This document shows, in pieces, positions 1 through 6,980 of a DNA stretch of 6,980 nt. The stretch's first letter is position 1, and each line of letters opens with the position of its first letter. The stretch is from Pyrinomonadaceae bacterium (lineage in GTDB: Bacteria > Acidobacteriota > Blastocatellia > Pyrinomonadales > Pyrinomonadaceae): positions 1 through 6,980 of the forward strand of contig JACCRA010000712.1 of NCBI GenBank assembly GCA_013813825.1, written 5' to 3'. A program made the translations under genes and the position numbers. The notes under the pieces are model-generated. The model was not told the origin of the DNA. It did no database searches and worked only from the letters and a program-made list of their open reading frames with translations.

Positions 1-152
1 ACAATGAGTTCGATTTGCCGGGGCCTCCGCGAAGTCGTGTCTCGTGTGCAAAGTGCGGCGAAGGAGTTAATGATAGGCGGGAGGTCATCTCCGTATTGGA
101 AAAGAAATTGTGCCGCCCCTGCGCCGCTGGTGGATATTATGAGCCAATCTAG
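1..152 (+). CDS. C-terminal end of an FmdE-like zinc-finger protein (5' partial)
   Basis: An open frame (first full codon at 3) runs in from the left edge and stops at TAG 150-152, giving 49 residues. The visible part has a CAKCGE motif, then RREV, then an LCRPCAAG motif, ending GGYYEPI. Two CxxC pairs about 20 residues apart followed by GGYY match the C-terminal zinc-binding finger of FmdE-family proteins (formylmethanofuran dehydrogenase subunit E-like). These occur as stand-alone proteins in many bacteria that do not make methane. The N-terminal FmdE domain lies outside the window, so the family call rests only on this tail. A TraR/DksA-type or other four-cysteine finger protein is the alternative. 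The cysteines would bind one zinc ion; no reaction can be assigned. The downstream gene is on the same strand but 244 bases away, with a probable mobile element between, so co-transcription is uncertain. Confidence 0.6.
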   Translation, partial: NEFDLPGPPRSRVSCAKCGEGVNDRREVISVLEKKLCRPCAAGGYYEPI

Positions 153-190
153 AAGTTGCTGTGATGCAGGGTCGAAGTAGTGTGAATTAT

Positions 191-282
191 TAGACTTCTT
201 GCAAAAGTCACTTTGACCAAGAGAAAAACCAGTGATTTAGCAGTTAGCCTCATCGACGAAACCGACTTTTGCAAGAAGTCTA
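191..282. mobile_element. MITE-like element: 19-bp inverted repeats, TA flanks
   Basis: The sequence TAGACTTCTTGCAAAAGTC at 191-209 is repeated exactly as its reverse complement at 264-282, enclosing 54 bases with no open frame. If the outermost TA on each side is a target duplication, the element is 193-280 (88 bases) with 17-base terminal repeats beginning GAC. Each terminal repeat contains an inner TTGCAA palindrome and is itself partly self-complementary. Short length, no coding capacity, long perfect ends and TA flanks fit a miniature inverted-repeat transposable element mobilised in trans. TA duplication is typical of IS630/Tc1-type elements and of some IS5-family groups. Loop length (54) and lack of a following T-run argue against an intrinsic terminator. 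Copy number elsewhere in the genome cannot be seen here. Confidence 0.65.
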
Positions 283-384
283 TTAAGCTACGTCACAACG
301 AGTCTGCTGGAGCGAACCGTGGAAGGTTGCCGCCCGCTATTTCGGAAGAGAGCATCTTTTGAATGTTAAATGGCGCGAGCGTGA

Positions 385-391
385 AAGGGAG
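385..391 (+). promoter_or_regulatory. Ribosome binding site supporting the TTG start at 397
   Basis: AAGGGAG lies 5 bases before TTG 397. An in-frame TGA at 382-384 excludes any earlier start, so the TTG codon with this site is the natural initiation point. Confidence 0.65.
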
Positions 392-396
392 TTGCT

Positions 397-804
397 TTGG
401 ACAAAACGAACGAAAGAGATACAAAGGAAGTCAAGGCGGTGCTCCGTAGTATCATAGCCTGGTTGGTGCCCGGTAGCGGTCATTTTTTTCTCGGTCGTCC
501 TTGGCATGGATTACTGCTCGGCGGCACAGTTTTTTTGATGTGCGGATTAGGCTTTTACTGGGGAGGGCATTGGTACGGAGTACACAATCAGGATGAGGTC
601 GGCATGCTGGCTTATGTCTTCGGCTTGTGCAATGTCGGGACCGGTCTGATTTATGTCATGAGTGTGGCGGCAGACTTCGCCACACTCAACCAAGCATCTC
701 TCCCAACCTCCGAATATGGTGATCGTTTCCTGATGGTCGCAGGTCTTTTGAATTACCTGTCAATGCTGGACGCTTATGATCTGTCGGTGAGGAGAAAAAT
801 GTGA
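397..804 (+). CDS. Small membrane protein with PGSGH motif (DUF6677-like)
   Basis: A 135-residue protein of unknown function. The charged N-terminus (residues 1-16) is followed by a short hydrophobic stretch leading into PGSGHFFLGR at 25-34. This motif type is shared with TM2-domain-like and related small membrane proteins, where a helical hairpin carries PG.GH...G. Further hydrophobic segments lie at about 37-55 and 70-92. The C-terminus has a GLLNYLSMLDAYD stretch (116-128) before a basic tail. The overall pattern resembles the DUF6677 family I recall from Acidobacteriota, but that match is from memory. The start is TTG, fixed by an in-frame stop 12 bases upstream and a good ribosome binding site. 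The gene overlaps the next by 4 bases, so the two are probably translated together. Location is presumably the inner membrane. No enzymatic residues stand out and no function is assigned. Confidence 0.75.
   Translation: MDKTNERDTKEVKAVLRSIIAWLVPGSGHFFLGRPWHGLLLGGTVFLMCGLGFYWGGHWYGVHNQDEVGMLAYVFGLCNVGTGLIYVMSVAADFATLNQASLPTSEYGDRFLMVAGLLNYLSMLDAYDLSVRRKM
791..794 (+). promoter_or_regulatory. Ribosome binding site for the GTG start at 801
   Basis: GGAG sits 6 bases before GTG 801, inside the last codons of the preceding gene. It supports a real, translationally coupled small gene starting at this GTG. Confidence 0.55.
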
Positions 805-971
805 GGCATTTTCTGATCATATGTATTTTCGCGGGGTTGGTCTCGTTAGCTTTTGGAATTGTGGGACGGGAGACATTGCGCGACCGCTTCTTCTATGGGC
901 TGAAATTGTTTATTGAGTTTATTGGGATTGCTCTCATTTTAGGTTGGGGAATATTCTATCTACCAATTTGA
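801..971 (+). CDS. 56-residue two-helix membrane protein, unknown
   Basis: A short frame opens at GTG 801, overlapping the TGA of the preceding gene (GTGA arrangement), with GGAG at a good distance, and stops at TGA 969-971. The predicted protein has two hydrophobic segments, at about residues 4-21 and 34-54. They are joined by a short charged connector containing RETLRDR (23-29). The two-helix hairpin layout, overlap and ribosome binding site argue for a genuine gene rather than chance. It is small enough to be missed by length cut-offs. I do not recognise the family. The tight coupling suggests it works with the 135-residue membrane protein, perhaps as a subunit, but this is inference only. 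Confidence 0.55.
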   Translation: MRHFLIICIFAGLVSLAFGIVGRETLRDRFFYGLKLFIEFIGIALILGWGIFYLPI

Positions 972-1071
972 GATCATGGCGGGTCTGATATGTCTTTGGT
1001 TTTTGGGCGGGACAGTAATGCAAGTTGCCCTTTGAAGTTGAATTCGCGTTTACAAACAGTCTACGGATAGC

Positions 1072-1884
1072 ATGCAAATCAGGGAGACGGAAGCTTTTAT
1101 CCTACGCACCTATAATCTGGCTGAAGCAGATAAAATAGTGGTCTGTTTTAGTAAAGAGATAGGTGTCTTGCGTGGAGTAGCTAAAGGGGCCAGAAGGCTA
1201 AAGAGCAAGTTCGGTGCATCTTTGGAGCCATATACCCACGTCGTTTTAACCTTGTACGAAAAGGAGGGGCGAGAGTTATTGGCGATTAGACAGTCTGAAA
1301 TGATCAAATCTTATTTTGAGTTGGCGACGGACCATTCCGCATTAGCCGTGCTTGATTACTTGGCTTTACTACTGATCGACATCTCACCTTCACATGAACC
1401 CGATGAAAAACTTTTTCGCCTGCTGAAAGCCTGCCTTGAGTCAGTTGCCGAAATGCCTATATGGAGCCGGGAAATCGCGCTGTACTTTGAACTCTGGTTG
1501 CTCAAACTTTCGGGATTTATGCCTGACACAAGGAACTGCACACAATGCCGTCAGTCTCTATCGCAGGGCGACTGTCCGGTGGCGATCCGCGAAGGGCGCA
1601 TTTTGTGTCAGAGTTGCTATCACGGCGGGAAAACCGAGACATGGTCCCCGCGCGTATTAAAGCACCTCGATGAGGCCTTTCGGCTGCACCCATTAGCTTG
1701 GTCTCAAAAGCATTCCAGCGTGGATGCAACTTTGCGACAGGAGACTGCTTTTTTGATTAACCTGCTCATGTCCAGGTGTGTGGACATTACTCAGGTGCGG
1801 AAAAAGGTTGCACAGGCATATATACCTCTGGCGGAAACTCAGAATCTCGGTGAACAAACTTCCATGCTGCCCCATAAAACATGA
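1072..1884 (+). CDS. recO: DNA repair protein RecO
   Basis: RecO works with RecF and RecR to load RecA onto single-stranded DNA coated by SSB, in gap repair and daughter-strand recombination in the cytoplasm. The 270-residue length is normal for the family. Residues 1-80 form the N-terminal OB-fold, with the typical opening ETEAFILRTYNLAEADKIV and a basic GAR-RLKSKFG stretch at 39-48 likely to touch DNA. The rest is the helical C-terminal domain containing a zinc finger with C156/C159 and C179/C182, as in cysteine-bearing RecO proteins such as that of Deinococcus. The ATG is the first possible start after an in-frame TGA at 1039-1041. No strong ribosome binding site precedes it. The final ~25 residues after the conserved core are poorly conserved. 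The stop overlaps the ATG of the permease gene by 4 bases, so the two are probably co-translated despite unrelated roles. Confidence 0.95.
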   Translation: MQIRETEAFILRTYNLAEADKIVVCFSKEIGVLRGVAKGARRLKSKFGASLEPYTHVVLTLYEKEGRELLAIRQSEMIKSYFELATDHSALAVLDYLALLLIDISPSHEPDEKLFRLLKACLESVAEMPIWSREIALYFELWLLKLSGFMPDTRNCTQCRQSLSQGDCPVAIREGRILCQSCYHGGKTETWSPRVLKHLDEAFRLHPLAWSQKHSSVDATLRQETAFLINLLMSRCVDITQVRKKVAQAYIPLAETQNLGEQTSMLPHKT

Positions 1885-4175
1885 AGTTAGTCGAGCGATA
1901 CATCCTCGGTGCCGTGCTGCCTTACTTCGCGCTGGCGTTGCTAATCCTGACCGTCGCGCTTTTCGCGCAGCAAACTGCACGCTTGGGCGAAATACTAAGT
2001 GGCAACAATCTCCCCTTCAACATCATCTTCGACATATTGACCGGGCTGCTGCCGAGCGTCCTGGTTTTCACCATCCCGATGTCTTTGCTCGTCGGCATTA
2101 CTACGGGATTAGGGCGTATGGGAAGTGATAGCGAACTCACAAGTTTGCGCGCCGGTGGAGTTGGCACTTGGCGTTTAGCGACACCGGTGCTACTGCTCGG
2201 CCTCGTGCTAACGATGGTTACTTTGTATCTCGGCTTGATTGTTACCCCCGCAGCCGTCGGCCTGATTCGCCGGGCTACGTTCCGCGCCGGCGTGTCGAAG
2301 CTTGAATCTCCAGTGGAACCGCGCGTGTTTAACATGGAACTGCCCGGTAAAGTGATCTACGTCAAGGACGGCGATCACAATCGCGGAGTGTGGGAAGGCG
2401 TTTTTATACACGCCCAAGAGCCCGACCGCACGGCGAGACTTGTGACAGCCAGAACAGGACGAATTGATACGACTGCGGGAAGGTCTGAACTTGTTTTAAA
2501 CGATGTGGTGGTAACAACTCTATCAGAGGCGAACGAGGTGGTAGCTGACGGCTCAAGGATCGTAAGCGAGAAGTCAGCCCAACTACGCGTGAGGTTGGAT
2601 ACCGGGCGGGAGGCACTGCTAAAGGAACTAGCGGGGCGTCGCCCGACATTGGAAGAACGAGGGTGGCGGGGGTTGTTGGAAGAGTCGCGCCAAACACAAG
2701 GGGCCGAACAACAAAACGTGCTTTATGCACTGCATCGCCGACTCGCACTAGGCTTCGGGCCGCTTGCTTTGACTGTGCTGGGTCTTGGTTTAGGATTGCA
2801 TGCTAGGAGGGGTGGAAGGGGCGTGGGCTTCTTGGCAGCGCTCGGTGCCATAATCGCTTACTATTTACTCTCTCTCGGCGGCGAGGCTTTGAGCCGCACT
2901 GGAATGCTGCCAGTTCCTGCGGGGGCTTGGCTGGCGACTTTCGCCACTGTCATGACCGGGACTGTGTTTTTAACAAAGAGAGGACACGGCTGGGGGGCTT
3001 GGAGCGCCTGCGGTTTAATAACGCGCCGGATCGGATCACGGGAGCAAAACGAAGGAGGGCAGCGTCCGTGGCTTAAAAGTTGGCCGGCTCCCCTACTTGG
3101 ACTGCTTGACGTCACCGTGCTCCAAACGCTGGGCATTAACTTCGTTCTCACCTTTGCTGCGCTAATCGCTGTTTTCCTGATTTTCACCCTCTTTGAATTG
3201 TGGCGCTTCATTATCGCGACCAACTCAAGCGTCACCCTTGTTGCCCTTTATTTGTTCTACCTTATTCCCTTGGCCGGGATCGGCCTGGCCCCGATCAGCA
3301 TGTTGGTCACGGTGCTCATCACTTATGCGTTGATGGCTCGCCGCAGTGAAGCGATTGCGTGGTGGTCAAGCGGTCAGAGCCTGTATCGACTGGCACTGCC
3401 GGGCATCCTTTTTGCTTCATCAACCGCTGTTGGGTATTGGTTTGTTCAAGAGAATCTGCTGCCTGCGGCCAATCGCAAGCAAGATGTGCTGAGGGGGTAT
3501 ATCCGGGGCGGTGAAGTGCGCGGGACGACGCCAAGCGGTCGTCAATGGCTGGCCGTGCTTGAGAGTAAGCACATTTACTCATACAAGTATGGAGCAGATG
3601 AGTCATTACTTCTTAGCCCCTTAATCTATATCTTTGACAAAGATGGCGTGCATCTAGCAGGTATCATTGCCGGTGAGCGAGCGGTGGTAATGAACAACGG
3701 TGCTGTCACCGTCACAGAGGCTGCAGTCTTGTCGATAGGGGAGGGGTTGTTAAATTTTAGCTATAGCCAGAGCTTCTCGCTTCACGAAAAAAATGTAGAA
3801 TCAATCTTTAAGCCCACGCTTAACAAACCATCTGAGCTTAACCATAAGCAGTTAAGCGATCACATGGAGGCGCTTAATGGACAACGGATCGATACAGCGC
3901 GGCATCTGATCGCCTCTTATCGGAAACAAAGTGACCCCTTCTCGCCGCTAGTCATGACGTTGATTGGAATCCCGCTAGCTCTTGCCTTTGGGCGGAAATC
4001 AGCTATCCATGCGCTAGCTCTGGCGGTGCTGGTCGGTCTTAGCTTTTGGGCGGCACTGTCATTCTTCCAACAATTGGGATATTATAAATTTTTGCCCCCA
4101 ATAGTTGCTGCATTGTCTCCAGCCTTAATCTTCACTGCCGCTGGTATTTACTTATTTGCCAAAGCTAGAACATAG
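1881..4175 (+). CDS. LptF-LptG fusion permease for lipopolysaccharide export
   Basis: This 764-residue protein contains two consecutive YjgP/YjgQ (LptF/LptG) permease domains, normally separate proteins of ~360 residues. In the first half, hydrophobic segments lie at about 10-30, 53-78 and 99-123, a periplasmic beta-jellyroll at ~130-285, and more segments at 289-306, 315-334 and 345-365. The second half repeats this: 417-440, 453-486, 502-522, jellyroll ~525-685, then 686-704, 709-730 and 737-760. The conserved loop after the second segment appears in both halves (SELTSLRAGG at 84-93; SEAIAWWSSG at 489-498); in Lpt transporters it faces the LptB ATPase. A basic linker (~366-402) joins them, consistent with both termini of each half being cytoplasmic. 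The protein would pair with an LptB dimer to extract lipopolysaccharide from the inner membrane and pass it to the periplasmic bridge. Order suggests LptF then LptG. The ATG overlaps the recO stop (ATGA). Confidence 0.94.
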   Translation: MKLVERYILGAVLPYFALALLILTVALFAQQTARLGEILSGNNLPFNIIFDILTGLLPSVLVFTIPMSLLVGITTGLGRMGSDSELTSLRAGGVGTWRLATPVLLLGLVLTMVTLYLGLIVTPAAVGLIRRATFRAGVSKLESPVEPRVFNMELPGKVIYVKDGDHNRGVWEGVFIHAQEPDRTARLVTARTGRIDTTAGRSELVLNDVVVTTLSEANEVVADGSRIVSEKSAQLRVRLDTGREALLKELAGRRPTLEERGWRGLLEESRQTQGAEQQNVLYALHRRLALGFGPLALTVLGLGLGLHARRGGRGVGFLAALGAIIAYYLLSLGGEALSRTGMLPVPAGAWLATFATVMTGTVFLTKRGHGWGAWSACGLITRRIGSREQNEGGQRPWLKSWPAPLLGLLDVTVLQTLGINFVLTFAALIAVFLIFTLFELWRFIIATNSSVTLVALYLFYLIPLAGIGLAPISMLVTVLITYALMARRSEAIAWWSSGQSLYRLALPGILFASSTAVGYWFVQENLLPAANRKQDVLRGYIRGGEVRGTTPSGRQWLAVLESKHIYSYKYGADESLLLSPLIYIFDKDGVHLAGIIAGERAVVMNNGAVTVTEAAVLSIGEGLLNFSYSQSFSLHEKNVESIFKPTLNKPSELNHKQLSDHMEALNGQRIDTARHLIASYRKQSDPFSPLVMTLIGIPLALAFGRKSAIHALALAVLVGLSFWAALSFFQQLGYYKFLPPIVAALSPALIFTAAGIYLFAKART

Positions 4176-4180
4176 GCGAA

Positions 4181-4220
4181 AAGCAGCAAAAAGAGCATGG
4201 AGGCATTCTCTTCGCTGCTT
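4181..4220. terminator. Candidate hairpin between convergent genes
   Basis: AAGCAGC (4181-4187) pairs with GCTGCTT (4214-4220), and inside it AAGAG (4191-4195) pairs with CTCTT (4208-4212), leaving a 12-base loop and a small internal bulge. It starts 5 bases after the permease stop and lies 34 bases past the ahcY stop, where a bidirectional terminator is expected. There is no clear T-run on either side; the - strand reads only TTTTC, and part of that lies in the stem. Efficiency is therefore doubtful. Confidence 0.35.
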
Positions 4221-4253
4221 ATTGATTAAGCGCATCCGCTGCTGATGTAACAA

Positions 4254-5537
<1,284 letters not shown>

Positions 5538-5539
5538 CT

Positions 5540-5546
5540 ACCTCTC
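5540..5546 (-). promoter_or_regulatory. Ribosome binding site of ahcY
   Basis: On the - strand GAGAGGT lies 8 bases before the ATG at 5531, supporting this start over the internal ATG at codon 7. Confidence 0.6.
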
Positions 5547-5555
5547 GTGCTCTGG

Positions 5556-5569
5556 TTCAAATGTTTGAA
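5556..5569. repeat. 14-base dyad in the metK-ahcY spacer
   Basis: TTCAAA-TG-TTTGAA is a perfect 6+6 inverted repeat within the 51-base spacer, 14 bases after the metK stop. It could be a small protein-binding site or a weak hairpin. It is AT-rich and short, so chance is a serious alternative and no regulator is proposed. Confidence 0.3.
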
Positions 5570-5582
5570 AAAGGGGTTAAAC

Positions 5583-6734
5583 TTAAACTCCGGCGGCAAC
5601 TCGCAAGGTTTCTGCCTTATTCGTGGCTTCCCAAGTAAACTCAGAGAGTTCTCGTCCGAAATGCCCATAAGCGGCGGTGTTTCTATATCTAGGGTAACGC
5701 AGGTTGAGATCTTGGATGATGGCTGAGGGCGTTAGCTTGAAATGTTCGCGGACGATTTCAGCAATTCGTGTTTCGCTAATACGTCCGGTCCCAGATGTGT
5801 CTATAAGAACTGAGACAGGTTCCGCAACACCAATAGCGTAGGCTAGTTGGACAAGACATTTTTCCGCAATTCCGGCTGAGACAACATTTTTGGCAATATA
5901 TCTAGCCATATACGCAGCAGAACGATCCACTTTAGTTGGGTCTTTTCCTGAAAAAGCACCTCCACCATGCGGAGCGTACCCACCGTATGTATCAACTATA
6001 ATTTTCCTGCCAGTGAGACCGGCGTCTCCTTGTGGCCCGCCTGTAACGAAACGTCCGGTCGGATTAATATGAAATTTGGTTGCTTGGTCTAGAAGTTCTG
6101 GTGAAATAGTATGATGAATAACATGTTCTAAAACATCTTCACGTAGTTGCTCTATATTTATTTTGGAATCATGTTGAGTAGAAATGACAACGGCATCAAT
6201 GCGTAAAGGTCTGCCATCTCGATATTCAATTGTAACTTGAGATTTCCCATCAGGTCTTAAGTATAAGAGTTGCTGCTTTTTTCGGACTTCAGCAAGTCTC
6301 AGAGACAACTGATGCGCTAATTGTATGGGTAGAGGCATTAATTCTGGAGTCTCATTGCAGGCGAATCCAAACATCAATCCTTGGTCACCAGCACCGCCTA
6401 CATCAACTCCTATTGCTATATCTGAAGATTGCCTATCGATAGACGTTAGCACGCTACAAGTGTCGCAATCGAATCCGTATTTAGCTCGTGTATAGCCTAT
6501 TTCTCTAACAGTTTCACGTGCCACATGTGCAAAATCTATTCGCGCCTTCGTCGTGATCTCTCCGGCTATCACTATTAGACCAGTCGTCACCAGCGTTTCA
6601 CAAGCTACCCGTGACAGTTCATCTTCGGTAAGAACTGCATCAAGGATTGCGTCGGAAATCTGGTCAGCAATTTTGTCAGGATGTCCTTCTGTAACTGATT
6701 CAGAAGTGAACAGATAGCTGCCATGGTTACTCAA
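5583..6734 (-). CDS. metK: S-adenosylmethionine synthetase (methionine adenosyltransferase)
   Basis: MetK condenses ATP and methionine to S-adenosylmethionine, releasing phosphate and diphosphate; it acts as a cytoplasmic homotetramer needing Mg2+ and K+. The 383-residue length is typical. Present are the ATP/metal-binding opening [19 protein letters not shown] (10-28, with H18, D20 and K21), signature [10 protein letters not shown] (114-123), [10 protein letters not shown]...[13 protein letters not shown] (221-243), and the P-loop-like signature [16 protein letters not shown] (257-272), followed by an intact C-terminal domain ending near the AAYGHFGR motif (354-361). The start is TTG at 6732-6734 with AGGAG 10 bases upstream; no in-frame ATG or GTG is closer to the conserved N-terminus, and [13 protein letters not shown] begins where the family begins. 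ahcY follows 51 bases downstream on the same strand. No SAM riboswitch is recognisable in the short upstream region. Confidence 0.97.
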   Translation of the reverse strand: MSNHGSYLFTSESVTEGHPDKIADQISDAILDAVLTEDELSRVACETLVTTGLIVIAGEITTKARIDFAHVARETVREIGYTRAKYGFDCDTCSVLTSIDRQSSDIAIGVDVGGAGDQGLMFGFACNETPELMPLPIQLAHQLSLRLAEVRKKQQLLYLRPDGKSQVTIEYRDGRPLRIDAVVISTQHDSKINIEQLREDVLEHVIHHTISPELLDQATKFHINPTGRFVTGGPQGDAGLTGRKIIVDTYGGYAPHGGGAFSGKDPTKVDRSAAYMARYIAKNVVSAGIAEKCLVQLAYAIGVAEPVSVLIDTSGTGRISETRIAEIVREHFKLTPSAIIQDLNLRYPRYRNTAAYGHFGRELSEFTWEATNKAETLRVAAGV

Positions 6735-6744
6735 TCTATATAAT

Positions 6745-6749
6745 CTCCT
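6745..6749 (-). promoter_or_regulatory. Ribosome binding site for the metK TTG start
   Basis: AGGAG on the - strand ends 10 bases before TTG 6734. The spacing is slightly long but the core is strong, and it is the only good site near the conserved N-terminus. Confidence 0.6.
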
Positions 6750-6752
6750 ACT

Positions 6753-6784
6753 AATTCGGCACTGTCAAAATTCGGCACTGTTAA
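6753..6784. repeat. Tandem 16-base repeat upstream of metK
   Basis: Two head-to-tail copies, AATTCGGCACTGTCAA (6753-6768) and AATTCGGCACTGTTAA (6769-6784), differ at one base. A further GCACT at 6788-6792 may be a decayed third start. The repeat ends 18 bases before the metK start codon. It may be the duplicated tip of an insertion sequence, since transposase-like coding lies just beyond, or a regulator-binding site in the metK leader. The copy nearer metK creates a TTGACA hexamer on the - strand (6768-6763). Confidence 0.85.
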
Positions 6785-6807
6785 GTTGCACTCTTGAAAG
6801 ACCGCGT

Positions 6808-6836
6808 AATGTAGCAGTCGTCTCGTACCATGTCAA
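6808..6836 (-). promoter_or_regulatory. Candidate sigma70-type promoter reading toward metK
   Basis: On the - strand TTGACA (6836-6831) is followed after exactly 17 bases by TACATT (6813-6808), a perfect -35 and a 4/6 -10. Transcription would begin near 6801, giving a leader of about 65 bases that includes the tandem repeat and the metK ribosome binding site. It starts 23 bases beyond the transposase-like stop, so it may belong to the 3' end of an insertion sequence. Confidence 0.42.
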
Positions 6837-6858
6837 GGTTCATCGCCGCAAGGCACGG

Positions 6859-6980
6859 TCATTCAGTTCTCCGAATAATGCCGATTAACGCCAATGCCGA
6901 CCACGGTTGAGCGGCGAAACGGCGACACGCGGCAGCGATGTTGGTTTCGCCTGCCACACGCATCAATCCGATAGCCGTGT
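6859..6980 (-). CDS. C-terminal end of a probable IS transposase (5' partial)
   Basis: On the - strand an open frame enters from the right edge and stops at TGA (6861-6859), giving 39 residues. The visible sequence has a short hydrophobic start with IGLMR, then GETNIAAACRRFAAQPW, then ALALIGI and a basic end. This layout (an LLR-type helix, a NIA-A-R--A stretch, a proline, then AL-L-G) resembles the extreme C-terminus of some DDE transposases of ISAs1/IS4-like elements. The resemblance is from memory and the fragment has no catalytic residues, so the family is not assigned. If correct, the element would end within the ~125 bases before metK and read toward it. The alternative is an unrelated chromosomal gene upstream of metK. 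Confidence 0.45.
   Translation of the reverse strand, partial: TAIGLMRVAGETNIAAACRRFAAQPWSALALIGIIRRTE

Noticed and set aside
191..282. Inverted repeat as an intrinsic terminator of the FmdE-like gene
   Set aside because: Loop of 54 bases, no following T-run, and TA-flanked perfect ends fit a mobile element better.
287..488. Open + frame (different from the membrane protein frame) with a plausible-looking basic translation before 397
   Set aside because: It lacks an ATG or GTG with a ribosome binding site, begins right after the inverted-repeat element, and overlaps the better supported 397 gene in another frame. It could be a gene remnant but nothing recognisable supports that.
976..1035. 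19-codon ATG frame between the small membrane gene and recO
   Set aside because: Too short, no ribosome binding site, no recognisable composition; chance frame in a 100-base spacer.
1110..3606. Several open - frames opposite recO and the permease
   Set aside because: All lie fully inside conserved coding sequence on the + strand, with arginine/serine-rich translations typical of antisense shadows.
6735..6858. SAM or SAH riboswitch upstream of metK
   Set aside because: The leader between the likely promoter and start is about 65 bases, dominated by the tandem repeat; no recognisable aptamer helices or conserved core.

Overview
The window looks like a core chromosomal region of a Gram-negative (diderm) bacterium, most likely an Acidobacteriota member. 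The pointers are one long gene carrying both LptF-like and LptG-like lipopolysaccharide-export permease domains, which I associate with that phylum, and a small PGSGH-motif membrane protein resembling a family (DUF6677-like) common there. This lineage call is inference from memory of gene families; no ribosomal marker is present.

Left part (1-971, + strand): the window opens inside the last ~50 codons of a gene whose end carries two CxxC pairs and a GGYYEPI tail, as in the C-terminal zinc finger of FmdE-family proteins. A gap of 244 bases (153-396) follows. It holds an 88-base element bounded by near-perfect inverted repeats and flanked by TA on both sides, which looks like a miniature transposable element. 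Next come two membrane-protein genes overlapping by 4 bases: a TTG-started 135-residue protein and a GTG-started 56-residue protein with two predicted membrane helices.

Centre (1072-4175, + strand): recO (recombination mediator) overlaps by 4 bases (ATGA) a 764-residue LptF-LptG fusion permease. A short convergent intergenic region (4176-4253) with a candidate hairpin separates this from the genes on the other strand.

Right part (4254-6734, - strand): metK (S-adenosylmethionine synthetase, TTG start) is followed after 51 bases by ahcY (adenosylhomocysteine hydrolase, short type). Together they form a methyl-cycle unit: MetK makes the methyl donor SAM, and AhcY removes the inhibitory by-product SAH. 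Upstream of metK are a 16-base tandem repeat, a good sigma70-like promoter candidate, and at the window edge the last 39 codons of a probable transposase reading toward metK. An insertion sequence therefore probably sits directly upstream of metK and may supply or alter its promoter.

I see no rRNA, tRNA, CRISPR array, toxin-antitoxin pair or defence system, and no clear undescribed multi-gene system. The most interesting points are the single-chain LptF-LptG permease, the IS/promoter/tandem-repeat arrangement in front of metK, the TA-flanked miniature element, and the overlapping small membrane pair.
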